Of a DNA stretch of 43,631 bases, positions 1-8,436 are shown piece after piece (positions within the stretch are counted from its first letter, which is position 1; the number at the start of each line of letters is the position of its first letter). Origin of the DNA: Candidatus Phocaeicola excrementigallinarum (GTDB lineage: Bacteria; Bacteroidota; Bacteroidia; Bacteroidales; Bacteroidaceae); contig DWVR01000012.1 of NCBI GenBank assembly GCA_019120125.1, forward strand, positions 1 through 43,631, in the 5' to 3' direction. The notes under the pieces are model-generated. The model worked only from the letters and a program-made list of their open reading frames with translations, made no database searches and was not told where the DNA came from. A program made the position numbers and the translations under genes.

Positions 1-36
1 TACTGCAGGCATCTGCGGGAGAGTAGGTCGCCGCCG
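1..36 (+). rRNA. rrf: 5S ribosomal RNA, 3' end (partial)
   Basis: The first bases carry the conserved 3' end of bacterial 5S rRNA, including the GGGAGAGTAGGTCG stretch followed by CCGCC. The rest of the gene, and presumably the 16S and 23S genes, lie upstream of the window. A strong hairpin terminator follows 15 bases later, which fits the end of an rRNA operon. The exact last base is approximate. Confidence 0.85.
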
Positions 37-50
37 TATTGATTGTGAGG

Positions 51-86
51 GTCCCCCGTCTGTACAGGCGGGGGACTTTGCTTTTT
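51..86 (+). terminator. Intrinsic terminator of the rRNA operon
   Basis: An 8-bp perfect GC-rich stem (GTCCCCCG at 51-58 with CGGGGGAC at 69-76) encloses a loop that itself contains the palindrome CTGTACAG. A T-rich tail, TTTGCTTTTT, follows. It lies directly downstream of the 5S rRNA. Confidence 0.9.
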
Positions 87-118
87 ATGCACATCAGGAT
101 CCTGTTATCATCTCCGCT

Positions 119-321
119 TTACAAATCGGTGGTTGGCAGCGTCTTTTCGATGTCCCCGATTCCTTTGAACTGCGTCCGGAAAGCCTTTATCTTGGCATTG
201 AATGATTCAGCGGATGCGTTCGTTTGTCTTTCCCAAAGTAGTTGATTATTGTTTTGTTGTGGTTCCTGAATGTCTCCGGGACTCGGGAGAATTCCCAAAT
301 TGTTCTGTTAAAATCTATGTA
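119..321 (-). pseudogene. Transposase C-terminal remnant (ISL3/ISAon1-like), frameshifted
   Basis: Read on the minus strand, the last 37 codons before a TAA at 119-121 give a segment containing TNASAESFNAKIKAFR. This is the conserved C-terminal signature of DDE transposases of the ISL3/ISAon1 type found in Bacteroidetes. The upstream part (ending NKTIINYF) continues the same protein but in another frame, so a one-base frameshift sits near 232-240. No N-terminal catalytic region, inverted repeat or start is present. The fragment lies between an rRNA operon and pncB, a common place for insertions. The family assignment is from motif memory; the frameshift is read directly. It is not expected to be functional. 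Confidence 0.65.
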
Positions 322-381
322 TTGTATGGTTGCACAGAGAATAAATTGTATTTTTAGAGATCAAATGAAAATTCGGATATT

Positions 382-1551
382 ATGGTTATAAAAACTATTC
401 TAGATACGGATTTGTATAAGTTTACGACTTCGTATGCTTATATCAAGCTTTTTCCTTATGCGCTGGGAACATTTTCGTTTAAGGACAGGGATGAAACACG
501 ATACACGGCAGGCTTTCTAGAAGCATTGAAGAACGAGTTGCAGAGTCTTAGTCTTGTTTCTCTTACTGAAGCTGAATTGGAGTATATGTATGGCCATTGT
601 CGTTTTCTTCCAAAAGTTTATTGGGAATGGCTGTCGTCTTTTCGTTTTGATCCGAAGAAGATCGAGGTGTTTCTTGATGATGAGCAACATCTTCATATTG
701 AGGTGACGGATTTTCTTTATAAAGTTACCTTATACGAGGTACCGTTATTGGCAATTGTGTCCGAGATTAAGAACCAGTTCATGAATCGCATTCCTGTTGA
801 TGAGGATTGGATGGGAAGACTGGTTGCGAAAGTGAATATCTCCAATGATAATGAGTTGCCTTTCTCTGAATTTGGGACGCGTAGACGTTTTTCCTTTGAT
901 GTGCAGGACAAGGTTGTCGCTTATCTGAAACAGCACGCACGGTATTGTACAGGTACTTCAAACTGTTATTTGGCTATGAAGTATGGAATGTTGCCGATGG
1001 GCACACATCCTCATGAATGGTTTATGTTTCATGGCGCGCAATTCGGTTATAAGCATGCCAACTATATGGCTTTGGAGAATTGGGTCAACGTGTATGATGG
1101 AGATTTGGGTACTGCTTTGTCGGATACTTATACATCGGATGCGTTTTTGAGTAATTTCAGCCGGAAGCAGGCAAAACTGTTTGATGGAGTACGGTGTGAT
1201 TCAGGAAATGAGTATGAGTTTATAGACCGTCTTATAGAACGTTATAAGGAATTGGGTATCGATCCAACTGTCAAGACAATTATTTTCAGTAACGCGCTTG
1301 ATTTTGAGAAAGCGTTGCGTATTTTTAATTATTGTAAAGGTAAGATCAGATGTTCTTTCGGTATAGGCACTAACCTTACCAATGATACCGGTTATCAGCC
1401 TTCGAATATTGTCATGAAACTTTCCCGTTGCAAGATGAATGTGAATCAGGAATGGCGGGAGTGTGTGAAACTTTCGGATGATATGGGTAAACATATGGGG
1501 AGCATTACTGAAGTTGGGGCCTGTTTGCACGAACTTCGTATCTCTGACTGA
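382..1551 (+). CDS. pncB: Nicotinate phosphoribosyltransferase
   Basis: PncB joins nicotinate to phosphoribosyl pyrophosphate to give nicotinate mononucleotide, the entry step of the Preiss-Handler NAD salvage pathway, in the cytoplasm. The 389-residue product has the normal family length. It starts with the typical ILDTDLYKFT substrate-loop motif. It also has EFGTRRRFS near residue 160, GTSN followed by MGTHPHEWFM near 200-215, FDGVRCDSGN near 270 and the late FGIGTNLTND segment. The GTxxH region carries the histidine that is phosphorylated during ATP-stimulated catalysis in the family. It stands alone, behind a transposase remnant and ahead of the leu operon leader. The start ATG at 382 matches the family N-terminus. 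Identification is firm. Confidence 0.95.
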   Translation: MVIKTILDTDLYKFTTSYAYIKLFPYALGTFSFKDRDETRYTAGFLEALKNELQSLSLVSLTEAELEYMYGHCRFLPKVYWEWLSSFRFDPKKIEVFLDDEQHLHIEVTDFLYKVTLYEVPLLAIVSEIKNQFMNRIPVDEDWMGRLVAKVNISNDNELPFSEFGTRRRFSFDVQDKVVAYLKQHARYCTGTSNCYLAMKYGMLPMGTHPHEWFMFHGAQFGYKHANYMALENWVNVYDGDLGTALSDTYTSDAFLSNFSRKQAKLFDGVRCDSGNEYEFIDRLIERYKELGIDPTVKTIIFSNALDFEKALRIFNYCKGKIRCSFGIGTNLTNDTGYQPSNIVMKLSRCKMNVNQEWRECVKLSDDMGKHMGSITEVGACLHELRISD

Positions 1552-1717
1552 AAAGCGTGCGACTACCGGGACAGGTTGTACGTAACTTCTTCTTCCTGTA
1601 GTAAATAATGTTTACATTCTGTTATCTGATTGGCCTGAATGCGAACAGAAACGGCGTAACGGTCTTTTATTTGTGATAAATTATAATTTTCACAACTGAA
1701 AAAACAACTGTTTTTAT

Positions 1718-1747
1718 TTTGTTGTTCTCAAAAAAACTATACCTTTG
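1718..1747 (+). promoter_or_regulatory. Promoter of the leu operon
   Basis: A Bacteroides-type promoter: TTTG at 1718-1721 and TACCTTTG at 1740-1747 (consensus TAnnTTTG), 18 bases apart. Transcription should begin near 1753, about 20 bases before a short leader peptide ORF at 1775. Confidence 0.75.
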
Positions 1748-1774
1748 CATCCGGAAATAAAAGACAGATGTAAT

Positions 1775-1858
1775 ATGAGTATATTGTTTATCCATATTTT
1801 GCTATGCGGTCTGATTATTCTATTGGAGTCTCCAATAGGAGGTGGGGCGTGTGCGTAA
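1775..1858 (+). CDS. leuL: Leader peptide of the leu operon (Leu/Ile-rich, 27 aa)
   Basis: A 27-codon ORF (ATG 1775, TAA 1856-1858) lies between a good promoter and a terminator hairpin, upstream of leuA. It encodes six leucines (codons 4, 9, 10, 13, 16, 17) and six isoleucines (codons 3, 6, 8, 14, 15, 21), with the run Leu-Ile-Ile-Leu-Leu at 13-17. It has no valine. Position, size and codon content are those of an attenuation leader peptide: a ribosome stalled at the Leu/Ile codons for lack of charged tRNA would change folding of the RNA ahead. The peptide itself need have no function. It was read by eye because it is too short for usual gene calling. The name leuL is by analogy with enteric bacteria. 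Confidence 0.8.
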   Translation: MSILFIHILLCGLIILLESPIGGGACA

Positions 1859-1896
1859 TGTGGTAAACAGAATGATATAGAGCCTTTCTCACTTCC
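1820..1896 (+). promoter_or_regulatory. Attenuator pairing elements (pause hairpin and antiterminator)
   Basis: A perfect 9-bp palindrome (CTATTGGAG at 1820-1828, CTCCAATAG at 1830-1838) overlaps the Leu-Leu codons 16-17 of the leader peptide. Just after it, GGAGGTGGG (1838-1846) can pair with CTCACTTCC (1888-1896), with two G-U wobbles. The second arm belongs to the terminator hairpin at 1881-1910. A ribosome stalled at codons 13-17 would block the palindrome and free 1838-1846 to capture the terminator arm (readthrough). A ribosome reaching the stop codon would cover 1838-1846 and let the terminator form. The pairings are seen by eye; the mechanism is inferred. Confidence 0.65.
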
Positions 1897-1915
1897 TTGT
1901 GCGAAAGGCTTTTTG
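1881..1915 (+). terminator. Attenuator terminator upstream of leuA
   Basis: The stem is AGCCTTTC (1881-1888) with GAAAGGCT (1903-1910), extended inside by CAC/GTG across one mismatch, around a TTCCTT loop. TTTTG follows. It lies 22 bases after the leader peptide stop and 41 bases before leuA, so it would stop transcription before the structural genes unless disrupted. Confidence 0.8.
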
Positions 1916-1955
1916 TTTGATGTGAAAACAATTACAATATAAAGACAATAAGGCT

Positions 1956-3452
1956 ATGAGTGAAAGATTGTTTATTTTTGATACTACTTTGCGCGATGGG
2001 GAACAGGTCCCCGGTTGCCAGCTGAATACGGTAGAAAAGATTCAGGTTGCCAAGCAATTGGAGGCGTTGGGAGTGGATGTGATAGAAGCGGGCTTTCCTG
2101 TATCCAGTCCGGGAGATTTCAATTCGGTCATCGAGATTTCGAAAGCGGTTACCTGGCCTACTATCTGTGCGTTGACCCGTGCGGTTGAAAAGGATATAGA
2201 TGTGGCTGCGGAAGCCTTGAAATTCGCGAAGCATAAACGGATTCATACCGGAATCGGCACTTCTGACTCGCATATCAAATACAAGTTCAATTCCACTCGT
2301 GAGGAAATTATTGAGCGTGCGGTGGCAGCCGTGAAATATGCCCGCCGTTATGTGGACGACGTGGAGTTTTATGCTGAGGATGCCGGACGTACGGAAAATG
2401 AATATCTGGCACGTGTGATCGAGGCTGTTATCAAGGCGGGAGCTACGGTGGTGAACATTCCGGATACAACCGGTTATTGTCTTCCGGAAGAGTATGGGGC
2501 TAAAATCAAATATCTGGTTGACCATGTGGACGGGATTGACAAGGCTGTCATTTCCACTCATTGTCATAACGATCTGGGAATGGCCACTGCCAATACCATT
2601 GCCGGTGTGTTGAACGGAGCGCGTCAAGTAGAGGTGACAATTAACGGGATAGGCGAGCGTGCCGGAAATACAGCGCTCGAGGAGGTGGCTATGATTCTGC
2701 GCTGTCACAAGAGTATTGACATTGACACCAATATCAACACCCCGAAGATTTATCCTACCAGCCGTATGGTATCCAGCCTGATGAACATGCCTGTCCAACC
2801 CAACAAGGCGATTGTAGGCCGCAATGCTTTTGCGCATTCATCGGGTATCCATCAGGATGGAGTGCTCAAGAATGTGCAGACTTATGAAATCATTAACCCG
2901 AAAGATGTTGGTATAGACGATAACGCGATTGTGTTGACCGCAAGGAGCGGACGGGCCGCGTTGAAGCATCGTCTGCATGCGTTGGGTGTGGAGATGACTC
3001 AGGAAAAGCTGGATAAGGTGTATGAGGATTTCCTGAAACTTGCCGATAAGAAGAAAGATATTACCGATGATGATATTCTGGTTCTGGCGGGTGCGGACCG
3101 TAATGTGAACCATCATATCAAGCTGGAATATTTGCAGGTGACCAGCGGTGTGGGTGTCCGTTCTGTCGCAAGCCTGGGATTGAATATCAGCGGAGAACAT
3201 TTTGAGGCGGCGGCTACGGGTAACGGGCCTGTTGACGCGGCGATCAAGGCCGTCAAGCAGATCATCCGCCGTCAGATGACATTGAAGGAGTTTACCATTC
3301 AGGCCATCAGCAAAGGCAGCGATGACGTGGGTAAAGTCCACATGCAGGTGGAATATGACGGACAAATGTATTACGGATTCGGGGCGAATACGGACATTAT
3401 TGCCGCTTCGGTGGAAGCTTACATTGATTGTATCAACAAATTCAGAAAATAA
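1956..3452 (+). CDS. leuA: 2-isopropylmalate synthase
   Basis: LeuA condenses 2-oxoisovalerate with acetyl-CoA to give 2-isopropylmalate, the committed step of leucine synthesis. The 498-residue protein has the HMGL-like TIM barrel in roughly the first 280 residues. [10 protein letters not shown] near residue 8 carries the catalytic Arg and metal-binding Asp. THCHNDLG near 200 and NGIGERAGN near 225 supply the metal-binding His pair and active-site loop. A linker with SGIHQDG near 295 follows. The C-terminal part (about 365-498) is the LeuA regulatory domain, which binds leucine in feedback-sensitive family members. It is the first structural gene after the attenuator, and leuC starts 12 bases after its stop. 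Length and motifs are typical. The weak Shine-Dalgarno is normal for Bacteroidetes. Confidence 0.95.
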   Translation: MSERLFIFDTTLRDGEQVPGCQLNTVEKIQVAKQLEALGVDVIEAGFPVSSPGDFNSVIEISKAVTWPTICALTRAVEKDIDVAAEALKFAKHKRIHTGIGTSDSHIKYKFNSTREEIIERAVAAVKYARRYVDDVEFYAEDAGRTENEYLARVIEAVIKAGATVVNIPDTTGYCLPEEYGAKIKYLVDHVDGIDKAVISTHCHNDLGMATANTIAGVLNGARQVEVTINGIGERAGNTALEEVAMILRCHKSIDIDTNINTPKIYPTSRMVSSLMNMPVQPNKAIVGRNAFAHSSGIHQDGVLKNVQTYEIINPKDVGIDDNAIVLTARSGRAALKHRLHALGVEMTQEKLDKVYEDFLKLADKKKDITDDDILVLAGADRNVNHHIKLEYLQVTSGVGVRSVASLGLNISGEHFEAAATGNGPVDAAIKAVKQIIRRQMTLKEFTIQAISKGSDDVGKVHMQVEYDGQMYYGFGANTDIIAASVEAYIDCINKFRK

Positions 3453-3464
3453 CATTATTTGTTC

Positions 3465-4859
3465 ATGAATACTTTATTTGATAAAATATGGGATGCACAT
3501 GTGGTGCAGAAGGTGGAAGACGGGCCTACCCAATTGTATATCGACCGTCTTTATTGTCATGAGGTGACCAGTCCGCAGGCATTTGCCGGAATGCGTGCCC
3601 GTGGCTTGAAGTGTTTCCGTCCGGAACGGATCTATTGTATGCCGGACCATAATACCCCGACCCACGACCAGGATAAGCCGATTGAAGATCCTGTGTCGAG
3701 GACACAGGTGGATGCGCTGGCAAAGAATGCGGCTGATTTCGGATTGACTCATTTCGGGATGATGGACAGGCGGAACGGAATCATTCATGTGGTAGGTCCG
3801 GAGCGTGGACTTACCTTGCCGGGGATGACCATTGTATGCGGTGACTCACATACGTCCACTCACGGTGCAATGGGAGCGGTGGCTTTCGGTATCGGTACGA
3901 GTGAGGTGGAAATGGTGATGGCTTCGCAATGCATTCTTCAGTCACGTCCCAAGACCATGCGTATCACGATTGACGGCAAATTAGGGAAAGGGGTGACTGC
4001 CAAGGATGTGGCTCTTTACATGATGTCGAAAATGACAACCGGTGGCGCGACCGGTTATTTTGTGGAATACGCGGGCGAGGCAATCCGGAGCCTGACCATG
4101 GAAGGCCGTCTCACATTGTGTAATCTGTCTATCGAGATGGGAGCGCGCGGAGGTATGGTCGCTCCGGATGAGGTGACGTTTGAATACATCAAAGGACGTG
4201 AGTACGCACCGAAAGGAGAGGAGTGGGACAAGGCTTTGGCATATTGGAGGACTTTGAAGAGTGACGATGATGCCGTGTTCGATAAGGAAGTGCGTTTTGA
4301 CGCGGCAGACATACAGCCTATGGTCACTTACGGTACGAATCCTGGGATGGGGATGGCCGTTACGGACCATATCCCCACTACAGACGGAATGGGTGAAGTG
4401 GAAAGGGCGTCATTCGGGAGGTCTCTGCACTATATGGGATTCAATCCTGGTGAGCAGTTGTTGGGCAAAAAGGTGGATTATGTGTTTCTTGGAGCCTGCA
4501 CGAACGGTCGTGTCGAGGATTTCCGTGCCTTTGCCTCTATCGTAAAGGGTAGAAAGAAGGCCGATAATGTCATTGCATGGCTGGTTCCCGGATCATGGAT
4601 GGTGGATGCGCAGATCCGTGAGGAAGGGCTCGACAAGGTGTTGGAAGAGGCGGGATTCGAAATCCGTCAGCCAGGCTGTTCGGCCTGTCTTGCCATGAAT
4701 GATGACAAGATCCCCGCCGGGAAATATGCGGTGTCGACCAGCAACCGTAATTTTGAAGGACGTCAAGGTCCGGGGGCACGTACGCTGTTGGCCAGCCCGC
4801 TGACTGCGGCCGCCGCGGCTGTGACAGGAGTGATAACCGATCCGAGAACATTAATGTAA
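3465..4859 (+). CDS. leuC: 3-isopropylmalate dehydratase, large subunit
   Basis: LeuC is the [4Fe-4S] subunit of the isomerase that turns 2-isopropylmalate into 3-isopropylmalate, acting with LeuD. The product is 464 residues from the ATG at 3465. An upstream TTG at 3459 would add only two residues and is less likely. Aconitase-family motifs are clear: PDHNTPT near residue 50, [14 protein letters not shown] near 125, and cluster ligands at Cys345 (in CTNG), Cys405 and Cys408 (in PGCSAC). The C-terminal [10 protein letters not shown] is also typical. It lies 12 bases after leuA and 14 before leuD in one operon. Its enzyme may also serve citraconate/methylmalate chemistry, given the second synthase downstream. 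Confidence 0.96.
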   Translation: MNTLFDKIWDAHVVQKVEDGPTQLYIDRLYCHEVTSPQAFAGMRARGLKCFRPERIYCMPDHNTPTHDQDKPIEDPVSRTQVDALAKNAADFGLTHFGMMDRRNGIIHVVGPERGLTLPGMTIVCGDSHTSTHGAMGAVAFGIGTSEVEMVMASQCILQSRPKTMRITIDGKLGKGVTAKDVALYMMSKMTTGGATGYFVEYAGEAIRSLTMEGRLTLCNLSIEMGARGGMVAPDEVTFEYIKGREYAPKGEEWDKALAYWRTLKSDDDAVFDKEVRFDAADIQPMVTYGTNPGMGMAVTDHIPTTDGMGEVERASFGRSLHYMGFNPGEQLLGKKVDYVFLGACTNGRVEDFRAFASIVKGRKKADNVIAWLVPGSWMVDAQIREEGLDKVLEEAGFEIRQPGCSACLAMNDDKIPAGKYAVSTSNRNFEGRQGPGARTLLASPLTAAAAAVTGVITDPRTLM

Positions 4860-4873
4860 TTCATTTGAGTATT

Positions 4874-5482
4874 ATGAAGCAGAAATTTGATATAATAACC
4901 AGCACCTGTGTGCCGTTGCCGTTGGAGAATGTGGATACGGACCAGATTATTCCGGCACGCTTCCTGAAAGCGACGACCCGCGAGGAGAAATTTTTCGGCG
5001 ACAACCTTTTCCGTGACTGGAGATATAATCCCGACGGTTCCTTGAACAAGAGTTTCGTATTGAATGACCCGGCTTATGGCGGACAGATTCTGGTGGCCGG
5101 AAAGAATTTCGGAAGCGGGTCCAGCCGCGAACATGCGGCGTGGGCCATTGCGGGATATGGCTTCCGTGTGGTGGTTTCCAGTTTTTTCGCGGACATTCAC
5201 AAGAACAATGAGCTGAACAATTTTGTCCTTCCGGTAGTGGTGAGCGAGGGGTTCCTGAAAGAGCTGTTCGATTCCATTTATGCGGATCCGAAAACGGAAG
5301 TGGAAGTGAACCTTCCCGCGCAGACCATCACGAACAAGGCAACAGGCAAGTCTGAGATTTTCGAGATAAATGCCTATAAAAAACATTGTTTGATGAACGG
5401 TCTTGACGACATTGATTTTCTGGTCGGCAATAAGGATCGGATTGAAAGCTTCGAGCGTTCTCGCGGTCATGTCGTAGGATAA
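4874..5482 (+). CDS. leuD: 3-isopropylmalate dehydratase, small subunit
   Basis: LeuD is the swivelling partner of LeuC and completes the isopropylmalate isomerase active site. The 202-residue product has the NVDTDQIIPARFLK segment near the start and GKNFGSGSSREHA near residue 75, which holds the substrate-specificity loop of the family. Length is normal. The ATG at 4874 is preferred. A TTG at 4865 would add three residues without similarity to known N-termini. It follows leuC by 14 bases. After it comes a 147-bp gap with an unusual repeat cluster before the next operon gene. Confidence 0.95.
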   Translation: MKQKFDIITSTCVPLPLENVDTDQIIPARFLKATTREEKFFGDNLFRDWRYNPDGSLNKSFVLNDPAYGGQILVAGKNFGSGSSREHAAWAIAGYGFRVVVSSFFADIHKNNELNNFVLPVVVSEGFLKELFDSIYADPKTEVEVNLPAQTITNKATGKSEIFEINAYKKHCLMNGLDDIDFLVGNKDRIESFERSRGHVVG

Positions 5483-5513
5483 AAAGCTTTCCTGTATTTT
5501 TTGTGACATTCAT

Positions 5514-5600
5514 GTTGTCTGGTATCCGTCAGACATCCGTCCCATGTCCGTCAGACAATTGTCCGGCATTCGTGCGACGGCTGTCTGATCCATATCAGAC
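5514..5600 (+). repeat. Cluster of TGTCTGA/TCAGACA repeats inside the leu operon
   Basis: The gap between leuD and the next synthase gene contains a direct repeat TCCGTCAGACA (5525-5535 and 5547-5557, period 22). Before it is a TGTCTG (5516-5521) that can pair with the first CAGACA. After it is a perfect 7-bp inverted repeat, GTCTGAT (5583-5589) and ATCAGAC (5594-5600) with a 4-base loop. In all, five copies of one short motif in both orientations lie within 87 bp. No T-tract follows the last hairpin, so a plain terminator is unlikely. It could be an operator for a DNA-binding protein, an RNA processing or stability element, or a decayed repeat. Function is unknown. Confidence 0.6.
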
Positions 5601-5629
5601 GATGAAAGTAATTAAAAACAGATCAGATT

Positions 5630-7174
5630 ATGGAAAACCATCCGAAAATAGAAATCATGGACACGACGTTGCGCGATGGTGAGCAGACATCGGGCGTGTC
5701 GTTCGTGACCCATGAGAAACTGATGATAGCGCGTCTGTTGCTGGAAGAATTGAAGGTGGACAGGATTGAAGTGGCATCGGCACGTGTCTCGGACGGTGAG
5801 TTCAATGCGGTTAGGATGATTTGCGACTGGGCTGCCCGTCGGGGACTGTCTCATAAAGTGGAGGTACTGGGATTTGTCGACGGGCATGTGTCGGTCGACT
5901 GGATCCGCAAGGCCGGAGGAGAGGTGCTCAATCTGCTTACGAAAGGGTCGGAAAAGCATTGCCGTTTCCAGTTGAAGAAAACGCTTGACGAGCATCTGCA
6001 TGAAATCAGGGAGGTGGTGACGTATGCTCATGAGCAGGGTATGGACGTGAATGTCTATCTGGAGGACTGGAGTAACGGGATAAAGGACTCTCCGGAATAT
6101 GTGTTCGGACTAATGGACGGGCTGATGGATTATGGCATCCGGCGTTTTATGTTGCCTGATACACTGGGCATCTTGAATCCGTTGCAGGTGATCGAGTATA
6201 TGAGAAAAATGAGAAAGCGTTACCCTGACGTGCATTTTGATTTCCATGCGCACAATGACTATGATCTTGCGGTGAGCAACGTGCTGGCCGCGGTGTTGAG
6301 TGGGGTAAAGGGGCTTCATACCACCATCAACGGGTTGGGAGAACGTGCCGGGAACGCTCCTTTGGCCAGCGTGCAGGCTATTCTGAAAGACCATTTCCGT
6401 GCCATTACGAATATTGACGAGAGCCGCCTGAATGAGGTAAGCCGCGTGGTGGAGTCTTATTCGGGGGTCGTCATTCCGCCTAACAAACCGATTGTGGGCG
6501 AGAGTGTGTTCACGCAAGTGGCTGGGGTGCATGCGGACGGTGACAACAAGAATAACCTGTACTGTAACGACCTGCTTCCCGAACGTTTCGGACGTGTCCG
6601 GGAATATGCCTTGGGAAAGAATTCCGGAAAAGCCAATATCCGGAAGAATCTGGAGAGCCTTGGGCTGGAGCTTGACGAGGAGTCCATGAAGAAGGTCACC
6701 CAACGGATTATCGAACTCGGCGACCGGAAAGAAGTGGTCACACAGGATGATCTGCCTTATATCATCAGTGACGTGCTGAAGCATGACAGTGGGAAGAACA
6801 AGGTCCGCTTGTTGAGCTATTTCGTCACATTGGCCCAGGGTCTGAAACCGATGGCTACACTGAGCATCGAGATTGACGGGAACACTTATCAGGAAAGTTC
6901 TTCGGGCGACGGGCAGTATGATGCTTTTGTGCGTGCGTTGCGCAAGATCTATAAGGGCACGCTCGGCCGCAAGTTCCCTATGCTGACCAACTATGCGGTA
7001 TCGATTCCTCCCGGTGGGCGTACTGACGCGTTTGTGCAGACAGTCATCACTTGGAATTTCCAGGACAAGGAGTTCCGGACCCGTGGGCTCGACGCTGACC
7101 AGACCGAGGCGGCTATCAAGGCTACCATCAAGATGCTGAACATGATTGAAAACGATTTTGAACAACAATATTAA
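5630..7174 (+). CDS. cimA: 2-isopropylmalate/citramalate synthase family protein, probable (R)-citramalate synthase
   Basis: A second synthase of the HMGL-like/DRE-TIM family, 514 residues. It condenses acetyl-CoA with a 2-oxo acid. The barrel has [13 protein letters not shown] at residues 10-22, HAHNDYD with His206 and His208, and NGLGERAGN near 235. The linker has AGVHADGD near 300. The C-terminus (about 375-514) is a LeuA-type regulatory domain. It is clearly diverged from the leuA product five kilobases upstream. The gene lies between leuD and leuB. A citramalate synthase here would feed pyruvate into isoleucine synthesis through the same LeuCD and LeuB, as in the known citramalate pathway. 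The Ile-rich leader peptide agrees. A true paralogous isopropylmalate synthase or another chain-elongating synthase cannot be excluded by eye, so the symbol is provisional. Confidence 0.7.
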   Translation: MENHPKIEIMDTTLRDGEQTSGVSFVTHEKLMIARLLLEELKVDRIEVASARVSDGEFNAVRMICDWAARRGLSHKVEVLGFVDGHVSVDWIRKAGGEVLNLLTKGSEKHCRFQLKKTLDEHLHEIREVVTYAHEQGMDVNVYLEDWSNGIKDSPEYVFGLMDGLMDYGIRRFMLPDTLGILNPLQVIEYMRKMRKRYPDVHFDFHAHNDYDLAVSNVLAAVLSGVKGLHTTINGLGERAGNAPLASVQAILKDHFRAITNIDESRLNEVSRVVESYSGVVIPPNKPIVGESVFTQVAGVHADGDNKNNLYCNDLLPERFGRVREYALGKNSGKANIRKNLESLGLELDEESMKKVTQRIIELGDRKEVVTQDDLPYIISDVLKHDSGKNKVRLLSYFVTLAQGLKPMATLSIEIDGNTYQESSSGDGQYDAFVRALRKIYKGTLGRKFPMLTNYAVSIPPGGRTDAFVQTVITWNFQDKEFRTRGLDADQTEAAIKATIKMLNMIENDFEQQY

Positions 7175-7185
7175 AAGGAATGATT

Positions 7186-8247
7186 ATGGATTTTAAGATT
7201 GCGGTATTGCCCGGTGACGGAATCGGACCGGAAATATCAGTGCAAGGTGTGAATGTGATGACGGCCGTTTGTGAGAAGTTCGGCCATACGGTGAGATATA
7301 AATACGCGCTTTGCGGCGCACATGCCATTGATGAGGTGAATGATCCGTTTCCGGCAGAGACGTTTGAGATATGCAAGGAAGCCGATGCGGTACTGTTCTC
7401 GGCGGTGGGCGACCCGCGGTTCGACAATGACCCCACGGCGAAGGTCCGTCCTGAACAGGGACTGCTGGCCATGCGTAAGAAACTGGGCCTGTTTGCCAAC
7501 ATCCGTCCGGTACAGACATTCAAGTGTCTGTTACACAAGTCTCCGCTGAGGGCGGAACTGGTGGAGGGAGCAGATTTCCTTTGTATCCGCGAACTGACGG
7601 GCGGCATGTATTTCGGCGAGAAATATCAGGATAATGACAAGGCATACGATACGAACATGTATACACGTTCTGAGATAGAGCGTATCCTGAAGGTGGCTTT
7701 TGAATATGCCATGAAGCGGCGCAAGCATTTGACGGTGGTCGACAAGGCCAATGTGCTTGCCTCCTCACGCCTCTGGAGACAGATTGCTCAGGAGATGGCA
7801 CCGGCCTATCCCGAAGTGAGGACAGACTACATGTATGTGGATAATGCTGCCATGCGCATGATTCAGGAGCCTACGTTTTTCGACGTGATGGTGACAGAAA
7901 ACACCTTCGGTGATATCCTGACCGATGAAGGCTCGTGCATCAGTGGTTCCATGGGACTTCTTCCTTCTGCCTCTACAGGCGAATGTACTCCGGTGTTCGA
8001 GCCGATCCATGGCTCATGGCCTCAGGCGAAGGGATTGAACATAGCCAACCCTTTGGCGCAGATTCTTTCGGTGGCCATGTTGTTCGAGCATTTTGACTTG
8101 AAAGAAGAAGGCTCGCTGATCCGTAAGGCTGTGGACGCTTCGCTTGACGCGAATGTGCGTACGCCGGAGATCCAGGTGGAAGGTGGTGCGAGATATGGCA
8201 CGAAGGAAGTAGGCGAGTGGATTGTGGATTATATCAGAAAGGCCTGA
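7186..8247 (+). CDS. leuB: 3-isopropylmalate dehydrogenase
   Basis: LeuB oxidises and decarboxylates 3-isopropylmalate with NAD+ to the precursor of leucine. The product is 353 residues from the ATG at 7186, which sits 6 bases after AAAAGGA. The ATG at 7180 overlaps that site and would add two residues. Motifs of the isocitrate/isopropylmalate dehydrogenase family are present: [10 protein letters not shown] at the N-terminus, the [12 protein letters not shown] segment near 95-105, [11 protein letters not shown] near 135, [13 protein letters not shown] near 185, [10 protein letters not shown] near 240 and the NAD-binding [10 protein letters not shown] and EPIHGS near 255-275. It is the last gene of the operon, 11 bases after the second synthase, and is followed by a terminator-like hairpin. 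Confidence 0.95.
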   Translation: MDFKIAVLPGDGIGPEISVQGVNVMTAVCEKFGHTVRYKYALCGAHAIDEVNDPFPAETFEICKEADAVLFSAVGDPRFDNDPTAKVRPEQGLLAMRKKLGLFANIRPVQTFKCLLHKSPLRAELVEGADFLCIRELTGGMYFGEKYQDNDKAYDTNMYTRSEIERILKVAFEYAMKRRKHLTVVDKANVLASSRLWRQIAQEMAPAYPEVRTDYMYVDNAAMRMIQEPTFFDVMVTENTFGDILTDEGSCISGSMGLLPSASTGECTPVFEPIHGSWPQAKGLNIANPLAQILSVAMLFEHFDLKEEGSLIRKAVDASLDANVRTPEIQVEGGARYGTKEVGEWIVDYIRKA

Positions 8248-8276
8248 TTCTCCGGGCATATGGCGATAAGTCAAGG

Positions 8277-8328
8277 AAGGCATGAGCTTTTTATTCTGAA
8301 AAAGAGTGAAAAAGTTCATGCCTTTTGT
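8277..8328 (+). terminator. Terminator of the leu operon
   Basis: AAGGCATGA (8277-8285) pairs with TCATGCCTT (8316-8324), and the inner CTTTTT can pair with AAAAAG. TTTTG overlaps the end of the stem. It lies 30 bases after the leuB stop. Confidence 0.7.
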
Positions 8329-8436
8329 CGTGTTGTGATATAAAAAGTTACCGGACAGTCTTTTGGATGTGGGTGTAGTTGTATATTTCGTGGAAGTTTG
8401 CTTATTTCGTAGAAATTTTCAGCAAAGTGTCGGAAT

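Noticed and set aside
39..245. Plus-strand frame after the 5S rRNA
   Set aside because: It runs through the rRNA terminator and opposite the transposase remnant; the minus strand explains the sequence better.
5512..5629. Second leader peptide between leuD and the next synthase
   Set aside because: An ATG at 5512 opens a frame but it runs past the synthase start in another frame without Leu/Ile enrichment or a stop before it.
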